DNA of 64,000 nucleotides from Enchytraeus crypticus. Taxonomy: Eukaryota; Annelida; Clitellata; Enchytraeida; Enchytraeidae. Both the position numbers and the translations under genes were made by a program. Under the pieces are notes generated by a model that was not told where the DNA came from, made no database searches, and saw only the letters and a list, made by a program, of their open reading frames with translations. Shown here one piece after another: positions 41,207 to 52,414 of the stretch. Location: assembly GCA_905160935.1 (NCBI GenBank), contig CAJHZI010000205.1, positions 186,001 to 250,000 on the forward strand, in the 5' to 3' direction. Within the stretch, counting starts at the first letter, position 1; each line of letters starts with the position of its first letter.

Positions 41207-41857
41207 TTACAGGTTTGCACGAGCTATGAACTCTGTCACTGCACTGTCCATAATCGTCGGGGGTAACTTAGCGTAGGGTATCAGTAGGTCCGTCCAGCCC
41301 GTCTTAGTGAAGTAAATGCTTTTCGGTAGAGCTCCCGCAATGTATAATGCTTCGCTTGCAGAGCTCTTCACTACGGGAATATTTGTTATCGCCATTCTAC
41401 CAACGATATGCTCAAATCCACAGGTGATCACAAAGAAAGAGAAAAGGTAAATCATCTCTCTGCCGAGGCTTTGACTTCTGTATTCCGGAAGTATGACCAG
41501 ATTTCCATTTGCCAGAATATTCTGTGTGCGACATCGAGTACACGGTGAAGGCCCAACGTTGAAGTATGCAACAGCTTTCTTCGTTTGCACATCTTCTGCT
41601 ACGAAATTGTAAAAATTGTTCACTCGAATTTGCAGGAATGTTTCGAAAGTTGGCATCTCATCTACGCCGTAACCTAGATCTGTCGCTGTTGCTAATGCTG
41701 CATAGAAGTCAGGGAGTTCGTCTGGCTGCAGATGTCTGATACTTACTTCCATGCCTGTGGTGCAGCGATACTTCATGGGTAGAAAGCCTGGACCTGTTAG
41801 TAGATTAGGTTGAAAGTTAGACGCGGACGAATTATCATGAGGTCGAAGAATTGACAA
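41207..41857 (-). CDS. GNAT-family N-acetyltransferase-like protein
   Basis: A GNAT-type fold transfers an acetyl group from acetyl-CoA to an amine; the substrate here is unknown. The open frame ends at a TAA at 41209-41207. It has the usual GNAT order: an N-terminal MEVSIRHLQPDELPDFYAAL, a strand with AVAYFNVGPSP, the acyl-CoA-loop-like VILPEYRSQSLGREMIYLF (a variant of R-x-x-G-x-G), and the C-terminal GALPKSIYFTKTGWTDLLIP. The first codon of the open frame is TTG, so the true start is either the ATG of MKYRCTTGMEV or MEV, or an exon border near 41870 (CCTACAG or GTTCGAAG precedes it). It may be the last exon of a gene whose first exon is the frame at 42451-43080. Confidence 0.65.
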   Translation of the reverse strand: MSILRPHDNSSASNFQPNLLTGPGFLPMKYRCTTGMEVSIRHLQPDELPDFYAALATATDLGYGVDEMPTFETFLQIRVNNFYNFVAEDVQTKKAVAYFNVGPSPCTRCRTQNILANGNLVILPEYRSQSLGREMIYLFSFFVITCGFEHIVGRMAITNIPVVKSSASEALYIAGALPKSIYFTKTGWTDLLIPYAKLPPTIMDSAVTEFIARANL

Positions 41858-42450
41858 ACTTCGAACTGTAGGAATCTATAGTAGTTCACAACAATGCAAA
41901 TAAAATTACTATTGTTTGTTAAGTTTAAAACAGTTTCACAATAACCATTAGGTCTATTGTTTCAAAATTTTAAACTTAGGCCTAGTTTTGTGAACGTTTG
42001 CAAATTGTTATCTGATTAACAATTCAAACTAAAACACTAAATTAAATTAATTTTTACTAAATATTTAAACCATTAAAAATTAAGACACCTTTTTTGCTAT
42101 ATGTAAGACATATCATACTGCGTGTAATATACATATATAATAATACATATATATATAATAGGCCACATACTGCGTGTAACATATACACACAGTAAGTGTC
42201 ATGATTGTACTTTTGTATGAAATTTTATAATATTTCAATGTAACTGCGATAGGGCGTATTAAATATGTATACGTTATCCGCAGTACTACATGTATGTATC
42301 TTACATATAGTCCATTTGAAACGTTGTAGCATGTGAGGCTAAACAAATGCAAGGTTCTCTGTAATTAAGCCTATGTGCACTAATCCCAATAGACACAGAC
42401 AGATAAATACTAATGAATACCATAAAATAGTTTACATCTTGAGTTAACTT

Positions 42451-43080
42451 TCAGTACCTACTTTTCATTAAAATATATACAATCTCTGTAACAAATTCAA
42501 ACACAGTTCCTACCAGATCAGTCTTTAGAGACTCTGTATTGACCTCTTTGTACATGATGTAACTCATGACGTAATCCCTATGACCTGACAGTTGACCAGC
42601 GTAAGGAATGGCACAGGTTGTGTGGAAGCCCTCAAGGGTGAAGGCTTCGATGTGAGGCAGACAGTAGGCAAACACTTCCAAGATAAACATCTTATATCCA
42701 CCGCACTCCTCTCTCTGCGCCAGTTCACAGGCCACTCGCACCAGATGGCGAAGATGCTGCACCTCTGAGGGGTGATCTCTTGATGCGAGGATGATCTGAC
42801 AAAGGACTGGTCGTACGTGACGTGCCACGTGGTAAGGTCTTACAATGATCAGATCCTGCAGTGTTTCGTTGTCGTCATATGAACCCACAGCGATAGCCTT
42901 CTGCATGAGGGTTTTGAAGAAATCGAGGGCTGGAAACTCACCGATGCCAATGTTGTCTCCAGAGGTAGCGCTGAGCTCAATGAGATGGAATGCCTCCTCA
43001 TACTCGTTCTCTCTCACCTGCCTCATCCTCGATTCTCTTCCATTGACGGTAGTAAAATCTTGTGAAGTGTGTTTATTCAT
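42451..43080 (-). CDS. GNAT-like protein (paralogue or first exon of the neighbouring frame)
   Basis: ATG at 43080-43078, with an alternative in-frame ATG opening [18 protein letters not shown]. About 210 residues. The GNAT-like pattern is weaker than next door: an N-terminal [16 protein letters not shown] helix, FVA-type strands replaced by LIIVRPYHVARHVRPVLCQI, then LRHLVRVACELAQREECGGY, FTLEGFHTTCAIPYAGQLSG and YVMSYIMYKEV, like the C-terminal 'GF...G.IP.AG...G.YVD...M.K'. The acetyl-CoA loop R-x-x-G-x-G is not evident. A possible donor (CTG/GTAGGA) lies near its end, so it may splice to 41207-41857; the phases I could test do not settle this. A near-identical decayed copy lies at 54232-54780. 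Confidence 0.6.
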   Translation of the reverse strand: MNKHTSQDFTTVNGRESRMRQVRENEYEEAFHLIELSATSGDNIGIGEFPALDFFKTLMQKAIAVGSYDDNETLQDLIIVRPYHVARHVRPVLCQIILASRDHPSEVQHLRHLVRVACELAQREECGGYKMFILEVFAYCLPHIEAFTLEGFHTTCAIPYAGQLSGHRDYVMSYIMYKEVNTESLKTDLVGTVFEFVTEIVYILMKSRY

Positions 43081-43199
43081 TATTAGCAAGGTATATTGGA
43101 ACTTGTGTGATATGTGCTCTCTATTACTATATTTCTATCTAATTACCTACAAATAGATTAACAGTCGGTGATAAGCCAAACTATTATATTTTGGTCTAG

Positions 43200-44635
43200 G
43201 CTTTTAACAATCAATATATAAATGTTGAGAACTAAAATTATCTACTTTCTTATTTCTTTTTATTTTACCTAAATTGCCCGTAAATAATATATTTATGTCA
43301 TTCAAGATATCGAAAACGTGCAGTCGTTATATCGCTTCTACATTGTATTTATTATCTCATTCACAATTTAGCCTATAGCCTGTTACTACATGCTTCAAGT
43401 AATGCATATAACCACGTAGGCCTACATTTATCTCAACACTAGAACCCGAGATGGATCGTAGCTTACCCCACCTTTCAAGTTTCTGTTGAGATTGATATAA
43501 CGTGACAGATACATCGTCAGGTAAAAAATAATGTGACCTCGTCAGATAAAAAATAATGTTAAATACAAAAGATTGATGGTTTCTAAACGCCAATCGAGCT
43601 TGAAAGTTAAAAGACATGAAAATAGTTTAAAATAATTGAAGACAATCCAATCAAAATAATTTTTAAAAAACGCCCAATAAGTACAAAGTTAGTTAAGATT
43701 AGTAAATTATTTTAAAATAGATTAGTACTAGAAAAATATTTTGTCTCATTGCGTCACATTTAAGCTTCTCTCTCCTAGAAGCTAGAATTGTTACTTTGGT
43801 ATTTGCGTGGTTATGTCACGTTCGCTTGCAAGTTAATGCGTCCCATTTGCTCACCTAAAGTTGAAAACTGGGTTGCAATGATCAATGACTGGCGAATCTG
43901 AAGTTTTGGAATTTCTTCCTATCTTCTGATTTCATTCATTTTATTTGTTCCAGTTTGAATTTTATAATTTTTGTTTTTTCTCGAACCTAAGTTTTCGTAA
44001 ATAGCAAAAAGCAATCTCGCCAATTTTAGAAAGGTCGGAAGTAGTTGTGAGTAGGCCTATATGTATTATTCGTAACAGTGTTTTTCGAAGTTATCAGATT
44101 CACAAAATGTCTATTATTTGCAATTTGTACTGCTAGCTCCAATATTATAATAGTCTAATGCTGACGCTAGCACCAAATTAGTTCTGTTAATACTAGTATT
44201 ATAAATAAGTTATATAGTCTATAGCAAGATAGAGTGAAATAGAAAGAGAGTTTTATTGTATTTCAAAATCACATCATATACATGAAATTTGGAGAAAAAA
44301 TTGTAAAAACCAAAAATCTGAAGCAAAACACATTATGGCCATATATAGGCCAACGTACGTATATTCAGAAACTGTAAGTACATGTATATAGAGTTCGTAT
44401 TACACAGAGGTTGGTAAATTACATGCTCCGATGTAATTGAATTATAAATTACAAATTACTTTTAAAAATGTAATTGAGTTACAAATTACAATTTTCATTG
44501 GTCAAATTAAAAATTACATAATTTCGAATTACATCAAATTCCAATTTATACACACGGGTTTTTTCCAATATCTATACAAATGATGCCGACATAGCAGTAA
44601 ACAGTCAATAACTTAGTTGGTAAAGTAAAAGTAAA
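43200..44635. other. No gene recognised
   Basis: AT-rich spacer upstream of the GNAT-like genes. It holds short direct repeats (AAAAAATAATGTGACCTCG and AAAAAATAATGTTAAATAC near 43530) and TTACAAATTACAATT-type repeats at 44410-44530. No coding signal. Confidence 0.4.
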
Positions 44636-44639
44636 CACT

Positions 44640-44890
44640 AATTAAAGTGAAATGATCAACTATGTTGATATCTATCACTTTAATGTGATCAACATATACA
44701 TGTGTACCACATGTTTAATAAACCGTTGGGCAATTTAGACCATTTTCCGTATACCCAGTCCAGTGAATGTCCGAGATTTTACTCTCAGATCAGCGCGGCT
44801 GGGATTCGAACCCTCTAGGGTTCATAGCACCTCAGGTTCTGCCATTTAAAACGTCATGACGTTACCTCTACGTTTTTAAGACATTCTAAC
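44640..44890 (-). repeat. tRNA-derived SINE family A, near full length
   Basis: On the plus strand: GTGAAATGATCAACTATGTT, GATATCTATCACTTTAATGT, TTTACTCTCAGATCAGCGCG, GCTGGGATTCGAACCCTC (inverted box B, GGTTCGAATCCC) and GCCATTTAAAACGTCATGAC. The reversed order gives a box-A-like head followed by box B, so it is transcribed leftward. Confidence 0.8.
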
Positions 44891-45019
44891 AGCATAGATC
44901 CTATTGGTACATTAGCATATGTGCTTAATTTTCACACTATTAAGACACTATTATCTAAATATGATAATAAAAATATCTACAAATAGATTAACAGCCGGTG
45001 ATAGGCCAAACTATTTTGA

Positions 45020-46155
45020 TACAAGAACTATACAAGAACTGATATTTTGATACATGATCTAAAACTATATTGATACAAGAATAATATTTAATTCTTTTTG
45101 AGGGAAGAAAAACGTTCGACCTCAAATTTGGTCATGTAGGGAAAATTATTTTTCAATATCTTTATAATTTAATGCACCTTAGACATCTAGTTATCCTGAA
45201 AAAATGGAACTGTGTTTTCTTCTAATTATTTAAAAATAATTTAGAAGATGACACCTCTACTGCAAAACCTCTAATTAGCAGTCTACCTTAAAAGAGTCCT
45301 CGAATTAAAAGAATTAATGATTTAAAAATGAAATGTAGGCCTACGATGTCCGCCCGGCATGTTATCAATAATTGCTACTTTGACTCTTCTCGTCATTTCA
45401 TCATTTCGGCCAAATTTAAAATCATGCTAAGTTTGTATACTACAACGTATTGAAATTAATATCTACTAAATTAAATTTGTATTCTACACTTACTACAAGC
45501 TATACACACCCGTACTGCTGCACATGTGCATGAAGCACACTGAGCATAGTGGTTCGTTTATTTTATCATTCCTCAATTTATATAAATAGAACCATTTGAT
45601 GGAATTTTAAACGAATTTTCATAATAAACTATTTTATCTATTTCTGATGGGTTTAACATCAACGTCAGGAGCCTTAAGGGTTTCACTTCAAGACGTGGAA
45701 CCGATCATCGCTGTAGACCGTGGTTGACCAACGGATCGACCAAGCCAGGCAGCAGTCAGACTAGACTGAGTGGTGATTCAGTTTTTTGGAATACATGCTA
45801 AGTAATGAACTTCACATTTTTAAAACTTGGATTCCACATTTCGAAGCTTAGACTACACGAATTGGTTGGACTCCACGCTTAGCATATGTCCTGATATTTT
45901 ACCTTTATATTTTACATTTTACAGTTATTTCTAGCTAATTAGAATTTTATTAGATATTCTTTACTCGCTTCGTAAAAAAGTACAAAGGATTTAAATGTGA
46001 TTTTAAAAAATTAATGCGAGTTAAACCTTATAATTTTCTCTATCCTTTGACTTTACTTATCTTTCCGCTGGCTGAACCTTTTAATTGTAAATTGTAAAAA
46101 GAGACATATTTCTTAATTGAACTTCTATACAAAGTAAAGTAAAAAGTAAACAGGC
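45020..46155. other. No gene recognised
   Basis: Unique AT-rich sequence. 45640-45780 is less AT-rich (CAAGACGTGGAACCGATCAT) but has no supported frame. Confidence 0.35.
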
Positions 46156-46159
46156 ATTA

Positions 46160-46390
46160 TAGTGAAATGTTCAACTAAGTTGATATCTATCAATTTTTAT
46201 ACCACATGTTTAAACCGCTGGGCAATTTATTCCGTTTTCCGTAAAATCTCGGACATTCACTGGATTAACCAGTGAATGTCCGACATTTTACTCTCAGATC
46301 AGCGCGGCTGGGATTCAAGCCCACGAGAGTTCAATTCACCTCAGGATCTGTCATTTAAAACTTCATATGGTAACCTTATGATATTAAGAC
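46160..46390 (-). repeat. tRNA-derived SINE family A with internal hairpin
   Basis: Same phrases as 44640-44890 and 52415-52632, but at 46241-46291 the sequence is a near-perfect inverted repeat absent from the other copies. The box B equivalent is GGCTTGAATCCC on the minus strand. Confidence 0.8.
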
Positions 46391-46493
46391 ATTCTTACAT
46401 ATTGAGACATATTTATATTTAAATTGATAAACTTAACTTCAAAGTATATTCTCTACTTCTTGATTAACCTTGGTTCACTATCATTGTTGATAT

Positions 46494-47000
46494 TTGTGCA
46501 ATAAGTCAAAAAATAAAAGCTCCCCTGGCTACGATGGTTTTACATCTACCCCTCTCAAGAAATTAATATATGCTGTGTCAAAACCACTAGCGCTGCTTTT
46601 CAATATATCTCTAAAATTAGGCGAAGTTCCATCTTCTTTGAAATATTCTATAATTGTCCTTGTTTTCAAGAAAGGAGTTAAAAGCTATATGAGAAATTAT
46701 CGCCCAATATCTCTTACATCCAGTGTATGTATACTTTACTAAAATAATAATCTAGTAAGCTCAAATCCATATGTTTTCTTGCCAAAGAGATCAACAAATA
46801 CTCCATTGCTCCGCTACTTAAATGAGCTGGCATCAAGTTTAGTAAATGGAGGTCAGGTAGACTTAATCTACCTCGACTATTCAAAAGCCTTCGACGGCAT
46901 AGTCCATACTAAATTATTATTTAAGTTAAAACAATATGGTATCGTTGGAAATTTATTAGTATGGTTATCATCGTTCCTAAATAGTAGATCTTCTTCTTAT
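46494..47000 (+). mobile_element. Old LINE (CR1/Jockey-like), segment 1: reverse transcriptase start
   Basis: NKSSPGYDGFTSTPLKKLIY, VFKKGVKSYMRNYRPISLTS, then after a frame break PKRSTNTPLL and DLIYLDYSKAFDGIVHTKLL and WLSSFLNSRS. It is cut at about 46990 inside the motif that normally precedes GVPQG. The missing continuation resumes at 50250, beyond an inserted element. Confidence 0.85.
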
Positions 47001-50000
47001 CGTGTCCTTATACAGCATTAATCCAGCGTCTGACACAATTTCTCGCCCGATCATTAAACTCTCTGAGATCCTCACGCGTGACCCCACCACCGGTCAAGTT
47101 GCAGTTCATCAAATGATCAATGTCCTCCTCCTCCAGGCCGCATTCACATACTGTAGAACCATTATAGTAACCCCATCGGCTCATTGCAACCTTTGTCCGA
47201 CCGACACCTGTCCTAAATCTATTTAAGCATGACCAGGTTCGTCGATCCTCATCGCACCCACACGGAAGACTTTCTGACGCTTCTACACATATTTTATCCT
47301 CTGGAACTGATAGGAGATGTTCTCTCCACATATGGAGACGAGATTGTTCCACTGACTGAGATAATGGCGACACTGAATTTAAGAAGCTGTGCCTTGATTT
47401 GAGTCGCGATCTCCAAGGATTTTCACCATGTAATGGATGTCGTTGATCCTGTTCTTGTCTACTTCTTTCAGCTTGGCTAGCAACATTACGTCTGATGGCT
47501 GGTGGTGCTATGCCAGAGAGCAAGTACAGAACTGTCCTTACTTGTTGGTTTCAGGCAACCTGTTATATGACGACACGCAGCATTAAGAGCACTGTCAATT
47601 TTATGGGCATGTGTGGAGCGACCCCAAACAGCGCAGGCATACTCAGCGCTAGAGTAGCAGAGGACCAATGCTGTGGAGCGTATTGTGTTGGCCTTTGCAC
47701 CGCAATGAGTGTTCGCCAGTTTTCCTAATATTGAATTTCTTGTACTGACTTTTGCCTTCGTCATTCCTACATGCTGCTTGAAACTCAGAGTCCTATCTAA
47801 AGTTACACCAAGTTATACTGGGTGTGTACAGTGTTGTTGTTCTACACCTTCCCATGTAACTTTAAGCTCCTTACTAGCATCCTTATTTCTTAAATGAAAG
47901 GCGCACACTTGTGTTTTCGTAGGATTAGGTTTTAGGTGATTTTCCACATAATATACCGACAGTGATTCTAGAACTTCATTTAGTCGTTTTTCAATGTCAC
48001 TGAAATTCTTAGACTGATATGCAGAACAGTTGTCATCAGCATAGATGAAACTTCTGGTATTCTGCATAATTGGCTGATCATTCGTGTAGATGTTGAACAG
48101 AATAGGCGCCAAAACACTCCCTTGAGGAAGACCATTCTGCTGCTTCCTCCATCGGCTCTTTGGGTGACCTCCCAGTTCAACATAGAATCGACGATTCGTT
48201 AGGAGTTGTTGGATGAATTTAGTCAATTTATAATCCTTCGTTATGTTGCACAACTTTGTGATGAGTAGTCTATGGCACACAGTGTCGTATGCGGCTGACA
48301 GATCCACAAATACAGCTCCAGTAATGAGACCCTTCTCAAAGCCATCTTCGATGTATTGTGTTAGATTTACTATATGACTGGTGCATGATTTCCCCGGACG
48401 GAACCCACATTGCTGCTCTATCAACTTTGCATCGACTACTGGCAGCATTCGATTAAGGATCATGCGTTCTAGTAGCTTGTACGTATGGCATAGTAGTGAT
48501 ATAGGCCTGTAGCTTTTTGCATCATTGGGATCTTTTCCAGGTTTGAGTAAAGCCATAACTTTAGCTTGTCTCCATAAGCATGGTATTGTATAGTTTGTTA
48601 TACATTCATTGTACAGCTCTAACAACCACGCTCTAGCCTTGATTCCAAAGTGCTTGATTAACTCACTCCCTATGTCATCTACATGCTTTGCCATTCTTTA
48701 GACAATCGATTGCAGTCAGAAGTTCGTCTGATGTGAATGGCTGCAATATACAACCATTGACATCGGAGCAACGTTGATCTGGTGCTATCTTTGGCCGTAG
48801 TTCTTTTCGCGAACCTGTGGGGCTCTTACCATTAAGTATAAGTTGATGGGCAACCTGATTTGCTGTTACACTGCTATAGACTTTTGGCTTTGCGAAGTCG
48901 TTTGTTAGTATTCTAATATTTGACCAAGCCTTCTTGCTATTACGTGTCATATCGGTTGACTCAATCATATTCTGCCACTTCTTTTGTCGTTCATCTGCAA
49001 GTTTTACCAAAGGCTTATCGCCCATTGTTATAGTCTCCTCGTCAAATGGATCCTTTTCATATGCTTCTGTATATGCCTGGTTCAATTCTTTGTTTTCTTG
49101 TGTTAATCCGGGTATGTATTCAGTCCTGCACCCTCGAGGGACATGCTTTCTTGCCACTTGTTTAATTTCCTTCACGAAGATTGTATAATCCTTGCTGCAT
49201 GGTTTGATCCTATTGATAGATTTTTCAAGCTCATCGCTGAAACCGTCCCAGTCAGCCTTCTTGTAATTAAAACGGTGTCGAAATGGAACCTTATTCGGTG
49301 AAACCACTGCCTTGATCTCCACAACTATTGGTCTATGTTGTGTGTGAGGTATAGGAGACAGAAACTTTTTATGACACATCTGTTATATCCGATGACTGAC
49401 AAAAATGAGATCTGGGTTGTAACCTCTGCCCCAGCGTCCACTGTTGAATGAGCTTGACTGCTTAGGATCATGGATTAATGTGAGCTGATTCATTTCTGCC
49501 CACAATTCCACCCTTCGCCCATCTTCGTTGCTTTCCTTGTAACCCCAGCTAGTGCTGTGGCTCTTAAAGTCCCCTACGAATATTTCTGGCATTCCTAACT
49601 TAGGAACTGTAGATCCATCTAACTTGAATTCGGTATTTGGCGGTTTATATATTGACGAAATTCCGACGTCATCGATTTCTATTGACAACTTTTCAATACC
49701 ATTTGCTATTTGACACTGACACAGCATCGGCCTTTATGTTGTTCTTAATAAGTATGGCGCTGCCGTATTTAGCGCGTGGTATTTCTGCGATTAGAGACAT
49801 TCCATATACATTCGGTCTAGTGTGTGATTTATCTCTGTGGGTTTCCTGTAGACAAAGTATATGACAGTCTGTTTCCCGACATATTTCGGCGTACAACTGC
49901 TGCTTTGGGGCCGATAAACCTTCAATGTTACAAGAAATAATATTGAACTGTTTAGTGCCTCCATCTGCTGCTGCCACCTTGCGAGTGTTGCAAGTATGAT

Positions 50001-50165
50001 TAGGCATATCTGCTGTACGGTATCTGCTGTATAAAGTTGTAGTAGTATTGACCGGGTCGCGACATAAAACGCTACTACTGTGACCCTTTTGGTTTCAGCT
50101 AAGCTGGCATCAGATTCTGTTACTTTCCATTGTCTTATGCGACAAAATCCAGTCAATAGGCCGCA
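46990..50165 (-). mobile_element. Nearly full-length APE-type LINE inserted in the older LINE
   Basis: Reading leftward: endonuclease (50007-49383) with IISCNIEGL, LCLQETH, SSIYKPPNTEF, VGDFKSHSTSWGY and PDLIFVSHR; a linker (49379-48675); reverse transcriptase (48694-47813) with SYRPISLLCHTYKLLERMIL, QCGFRPGKSCTSHI, VFVDLSAAYDTVCHRLL, NGLPQGSVLAPILFNIYTND and catalytic YADD; then VLCYSSAEYACAVW, ITGCLKPT and a C-terminal CECGLEEEDIDHLMNC (CCHC-like). The last ORF stops only about 20 bp before a GAAGAAG tail at 46990. A stop near 49381 and frame shifts near 49710, 48680, 47800 and 47500 disable it. In the endonuclease the usual GDFN reads GDFK, which would also remove a catalytic residue. Confidence 0.88.
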
Positions 50166-50249
50166 ATTTTGAAATAATTAAAATTATTTATAATTTATTT
50201 GAGAAAAATAAACAAAGCGCCATATTGTCAGAGCTGCCACTTACAACAC

Positions 50250-50420
50250 CAACAGCAGATTACAATCTGTTAAAGTAAACAATAGTTACTCTGGATGGTC
50301 AGCAGTAAATAGTGGAGTTCCTCAATGTGTTTTAGGACATTTTCTATTTTTAATATACATAAATGACTTGAGCGCCTGTAACCACGACCTAAAAAAACCT
50401 ACAGACCTTTTATAAAAGGT
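50250..50420 (+). mobile_element. Old LINE, segment 2
   Basis: NSRLQSVKVNNSYSGWSAVN then SGVPQCVLGHFLFLIYINDL continues segment 1 directly after the inserted element. The reading frame fails just where the catalytic ADD box should follow (50410-50420). 50430-50990 is AT-rich with no LINE motif. Confidence 0.8.
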
Positions 50421-50994
50421 GTTTACTTTGAAAAATCACCTTATGTATTATTTCATTCGTTGGAGCGGCGCCACTGTGCAATCATAAAATGATCGTTTTG
50501 CGGAAGGCAACTGCAATGTAATATATCCTTAAAATGTAATATATCCTCTCTTGATATTCTATCTAGATATATATTATCTTTAAATTAAGACATATGTTTA
50601 TTATCATTTGACAAGAAATTGAAATATTATATTTTTGTAATTATTTAAAAAACCATTTTTTTAATAAATGAAGAAATACTTAATAAATATATAAGAATAT
50701 ATAGAATATTGTCAGCCGTCAATAGAAGCACACATCTCTCCCCACTCTCCTACTAGGCTTTGTTATTCCTACTAGGCTGCGTTGTTTATTATGTGAACAG
50801 AGTTACCGCTACATATTATAAAAGGTCTTGTAAATCGTTATCAGATTGTGAAACTTTCCAAAATCTATTGATTTGATCTCCATTTAGTCTAACCATTGGC
50901 AGCTAACTCTTGCTAGTGACAAATGACAAATCATTTCTTTTTCTACCAACAACAAAGTAGTCCTATCATATAAATTCCTTACCTCTATTAAGGG

Positions 50995-51362
50995 TAACGG
51001 AAGTAATGGACCCATGGGTTAAAATATCCCACGATTTCTCTTTGTCGTCCCACATAAAAGATATGTGTAATACAGCTAGAAGAAAGGCATCCATAATCCT
51101 AAATTGTTTTAAGTACAAAAATAAAGATATATTATTTAGAACATTTGCAGTTTTTGCTACGCCTATCCTTGACAACTACTCAAACCTCTGGCCCACATAT
51201 CGGAAATCGGAAATTGGTTTAATCGAATCAGTCCAAAAAGATTCACTAAACGCCTTCAAGGTAAGAGTAGGCTTCAATATCCAGATTGACTATAAGTTTT
51301 AGAAACAGAGCCTTTGGAACAGCGCCGATTAAAAACAGATTTATGTATGCATTACAATATAA
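50995..51362 (+). mobile_element. Old LINE, segment 3
   Basis: PWVKISHDFSLSSHIKDMCN, KASIILNCFKYKNKDILFRT, ATPILDNYSNLWP and IGLIESVQKDSLNAF follow the usual order after the ADD box, then LEQRRLKTDLCMHYNI. It stops at about 51362, where a minus-strand fragment begins. Confidence 0.8.
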
Positions 51363-51706
51363 TTTTCATTCTATCTTCAGCAACCATCGCAGCATCTTCC
51401 CATGAAATGTTCAAAGTTTTCAAATCTTTGTTGATTGTGCTGAACCAAGCAATTCTAGGTCTTCTTCTTTCCTTTTACCTTGGCTTGGCTTCCAATTTAT
51501 TGCAGTCTTTGCATATCTATCATCGGGCATTCTTAATACGTGACCCAAGAACCTTAACCTTCTTTCCGCAACTTTTTCATCTAATGTTCTTTCTCCAAAC
51601 CTTTCAAGTACGGTTTCATTATTGATTTTCTCCCAATAATGAATTTTAGGATTCTTCTGAATTTTCAACTTCGTTGATCTAAAATCAAATAGTAGTTCCT
51701 TTTCAA
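51363..51706 (-). mobile_element. LINE 3' fragment inserted in the old LINE
   Basis: The minus strand reads INNETVLERFGERTLDEKVA, ERRLRFLGHVLRMPDDRYAK, TAINWKPSQGKRK, an ORF2 C-terminus of the 'RRLRWLGHVLRM.DDR.....L.W.P.GKRKRGRP' type. Its 3' noncoding part (51368-51460) recurs at 59015-59115. Confidence 0.75.
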
Positions 51707-51850
51707 ACAAGGTGTTACTAGGAATAGTGGTAGAACAATTTATTTAAATTCCTTTACTTTAAACGCGAAAAGATACTATTTAAAAAATCGATTTGTTGCT
51801 CCTTGGAAAGCTTTGCCTTATAACGTAGTCTCAAGTCGTAGTCGGAACTT
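51707..51850 (+). mobile_element. Old LINE, segment 4: ORF2 C-terminus
   Basis: TRNSGRTIYLNSFTLNAKRY then YLKNRFVAPWKALPYNVVSS and a stop near 51848. This is the expected ending after the RLKTDL motif of segment 3. Confidence 0.75.
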
Positions 51851-52235
51851 GTAAGTGCCATTTGTTGGCCTTTGTTTTTCCGTTGACGCATACACTTGCA
51901 CTCAATAATTCTAATTAAAATTAATTATAACTCACTAATTTTAATAACTCAATAAAATATTCTTGCACTTAAGAATTGACACGTATCATTAGATGTATGT
52001 AAATAAATCTTCTACTGAATAGGCCTACTTGTATATGAACGACACAGGGTTGTGCAAACTCATAGGCCCTATTTGTATTTCAAATGAATAAATAATAATA
52101 ATAAATTTATCTCTTGTTTTACCTCTTATCGTTAAATCTTTTTTAAAATATTCTCTAATTGTTTTATTTTTTCAACTGTCATTGTCGGTTATTTTCTCGT
52201 GATTCTAAAAACATTCCGCAATACTAATTCGTATC

Positions 52236-52281
<46 letters not shown>
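52236..52281. repeat. (AAT)n microsatellite
   Basis: About 15 AAT units. Confidence 0.95.
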
Positions 52282-52414
52282 GTATGACAGACAAATATCA
52301 GACATGTTTAGAGTGTTTTAAAGCTGATGAAAGCTCGTCATTTTTCTTCATATTCCTTCTCTTAGTAACGTTTAGCTCTCGCTCTCTCTCTCTCTCTCTT
52401 AATAATAATAATAA

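Noticed and set aside
42845..43156. Plus-strand frame opposite the GNAT-like gene
   Set aside because: Antisense shadow; the same shadow appears opposite the duplicate at 54581-54805.
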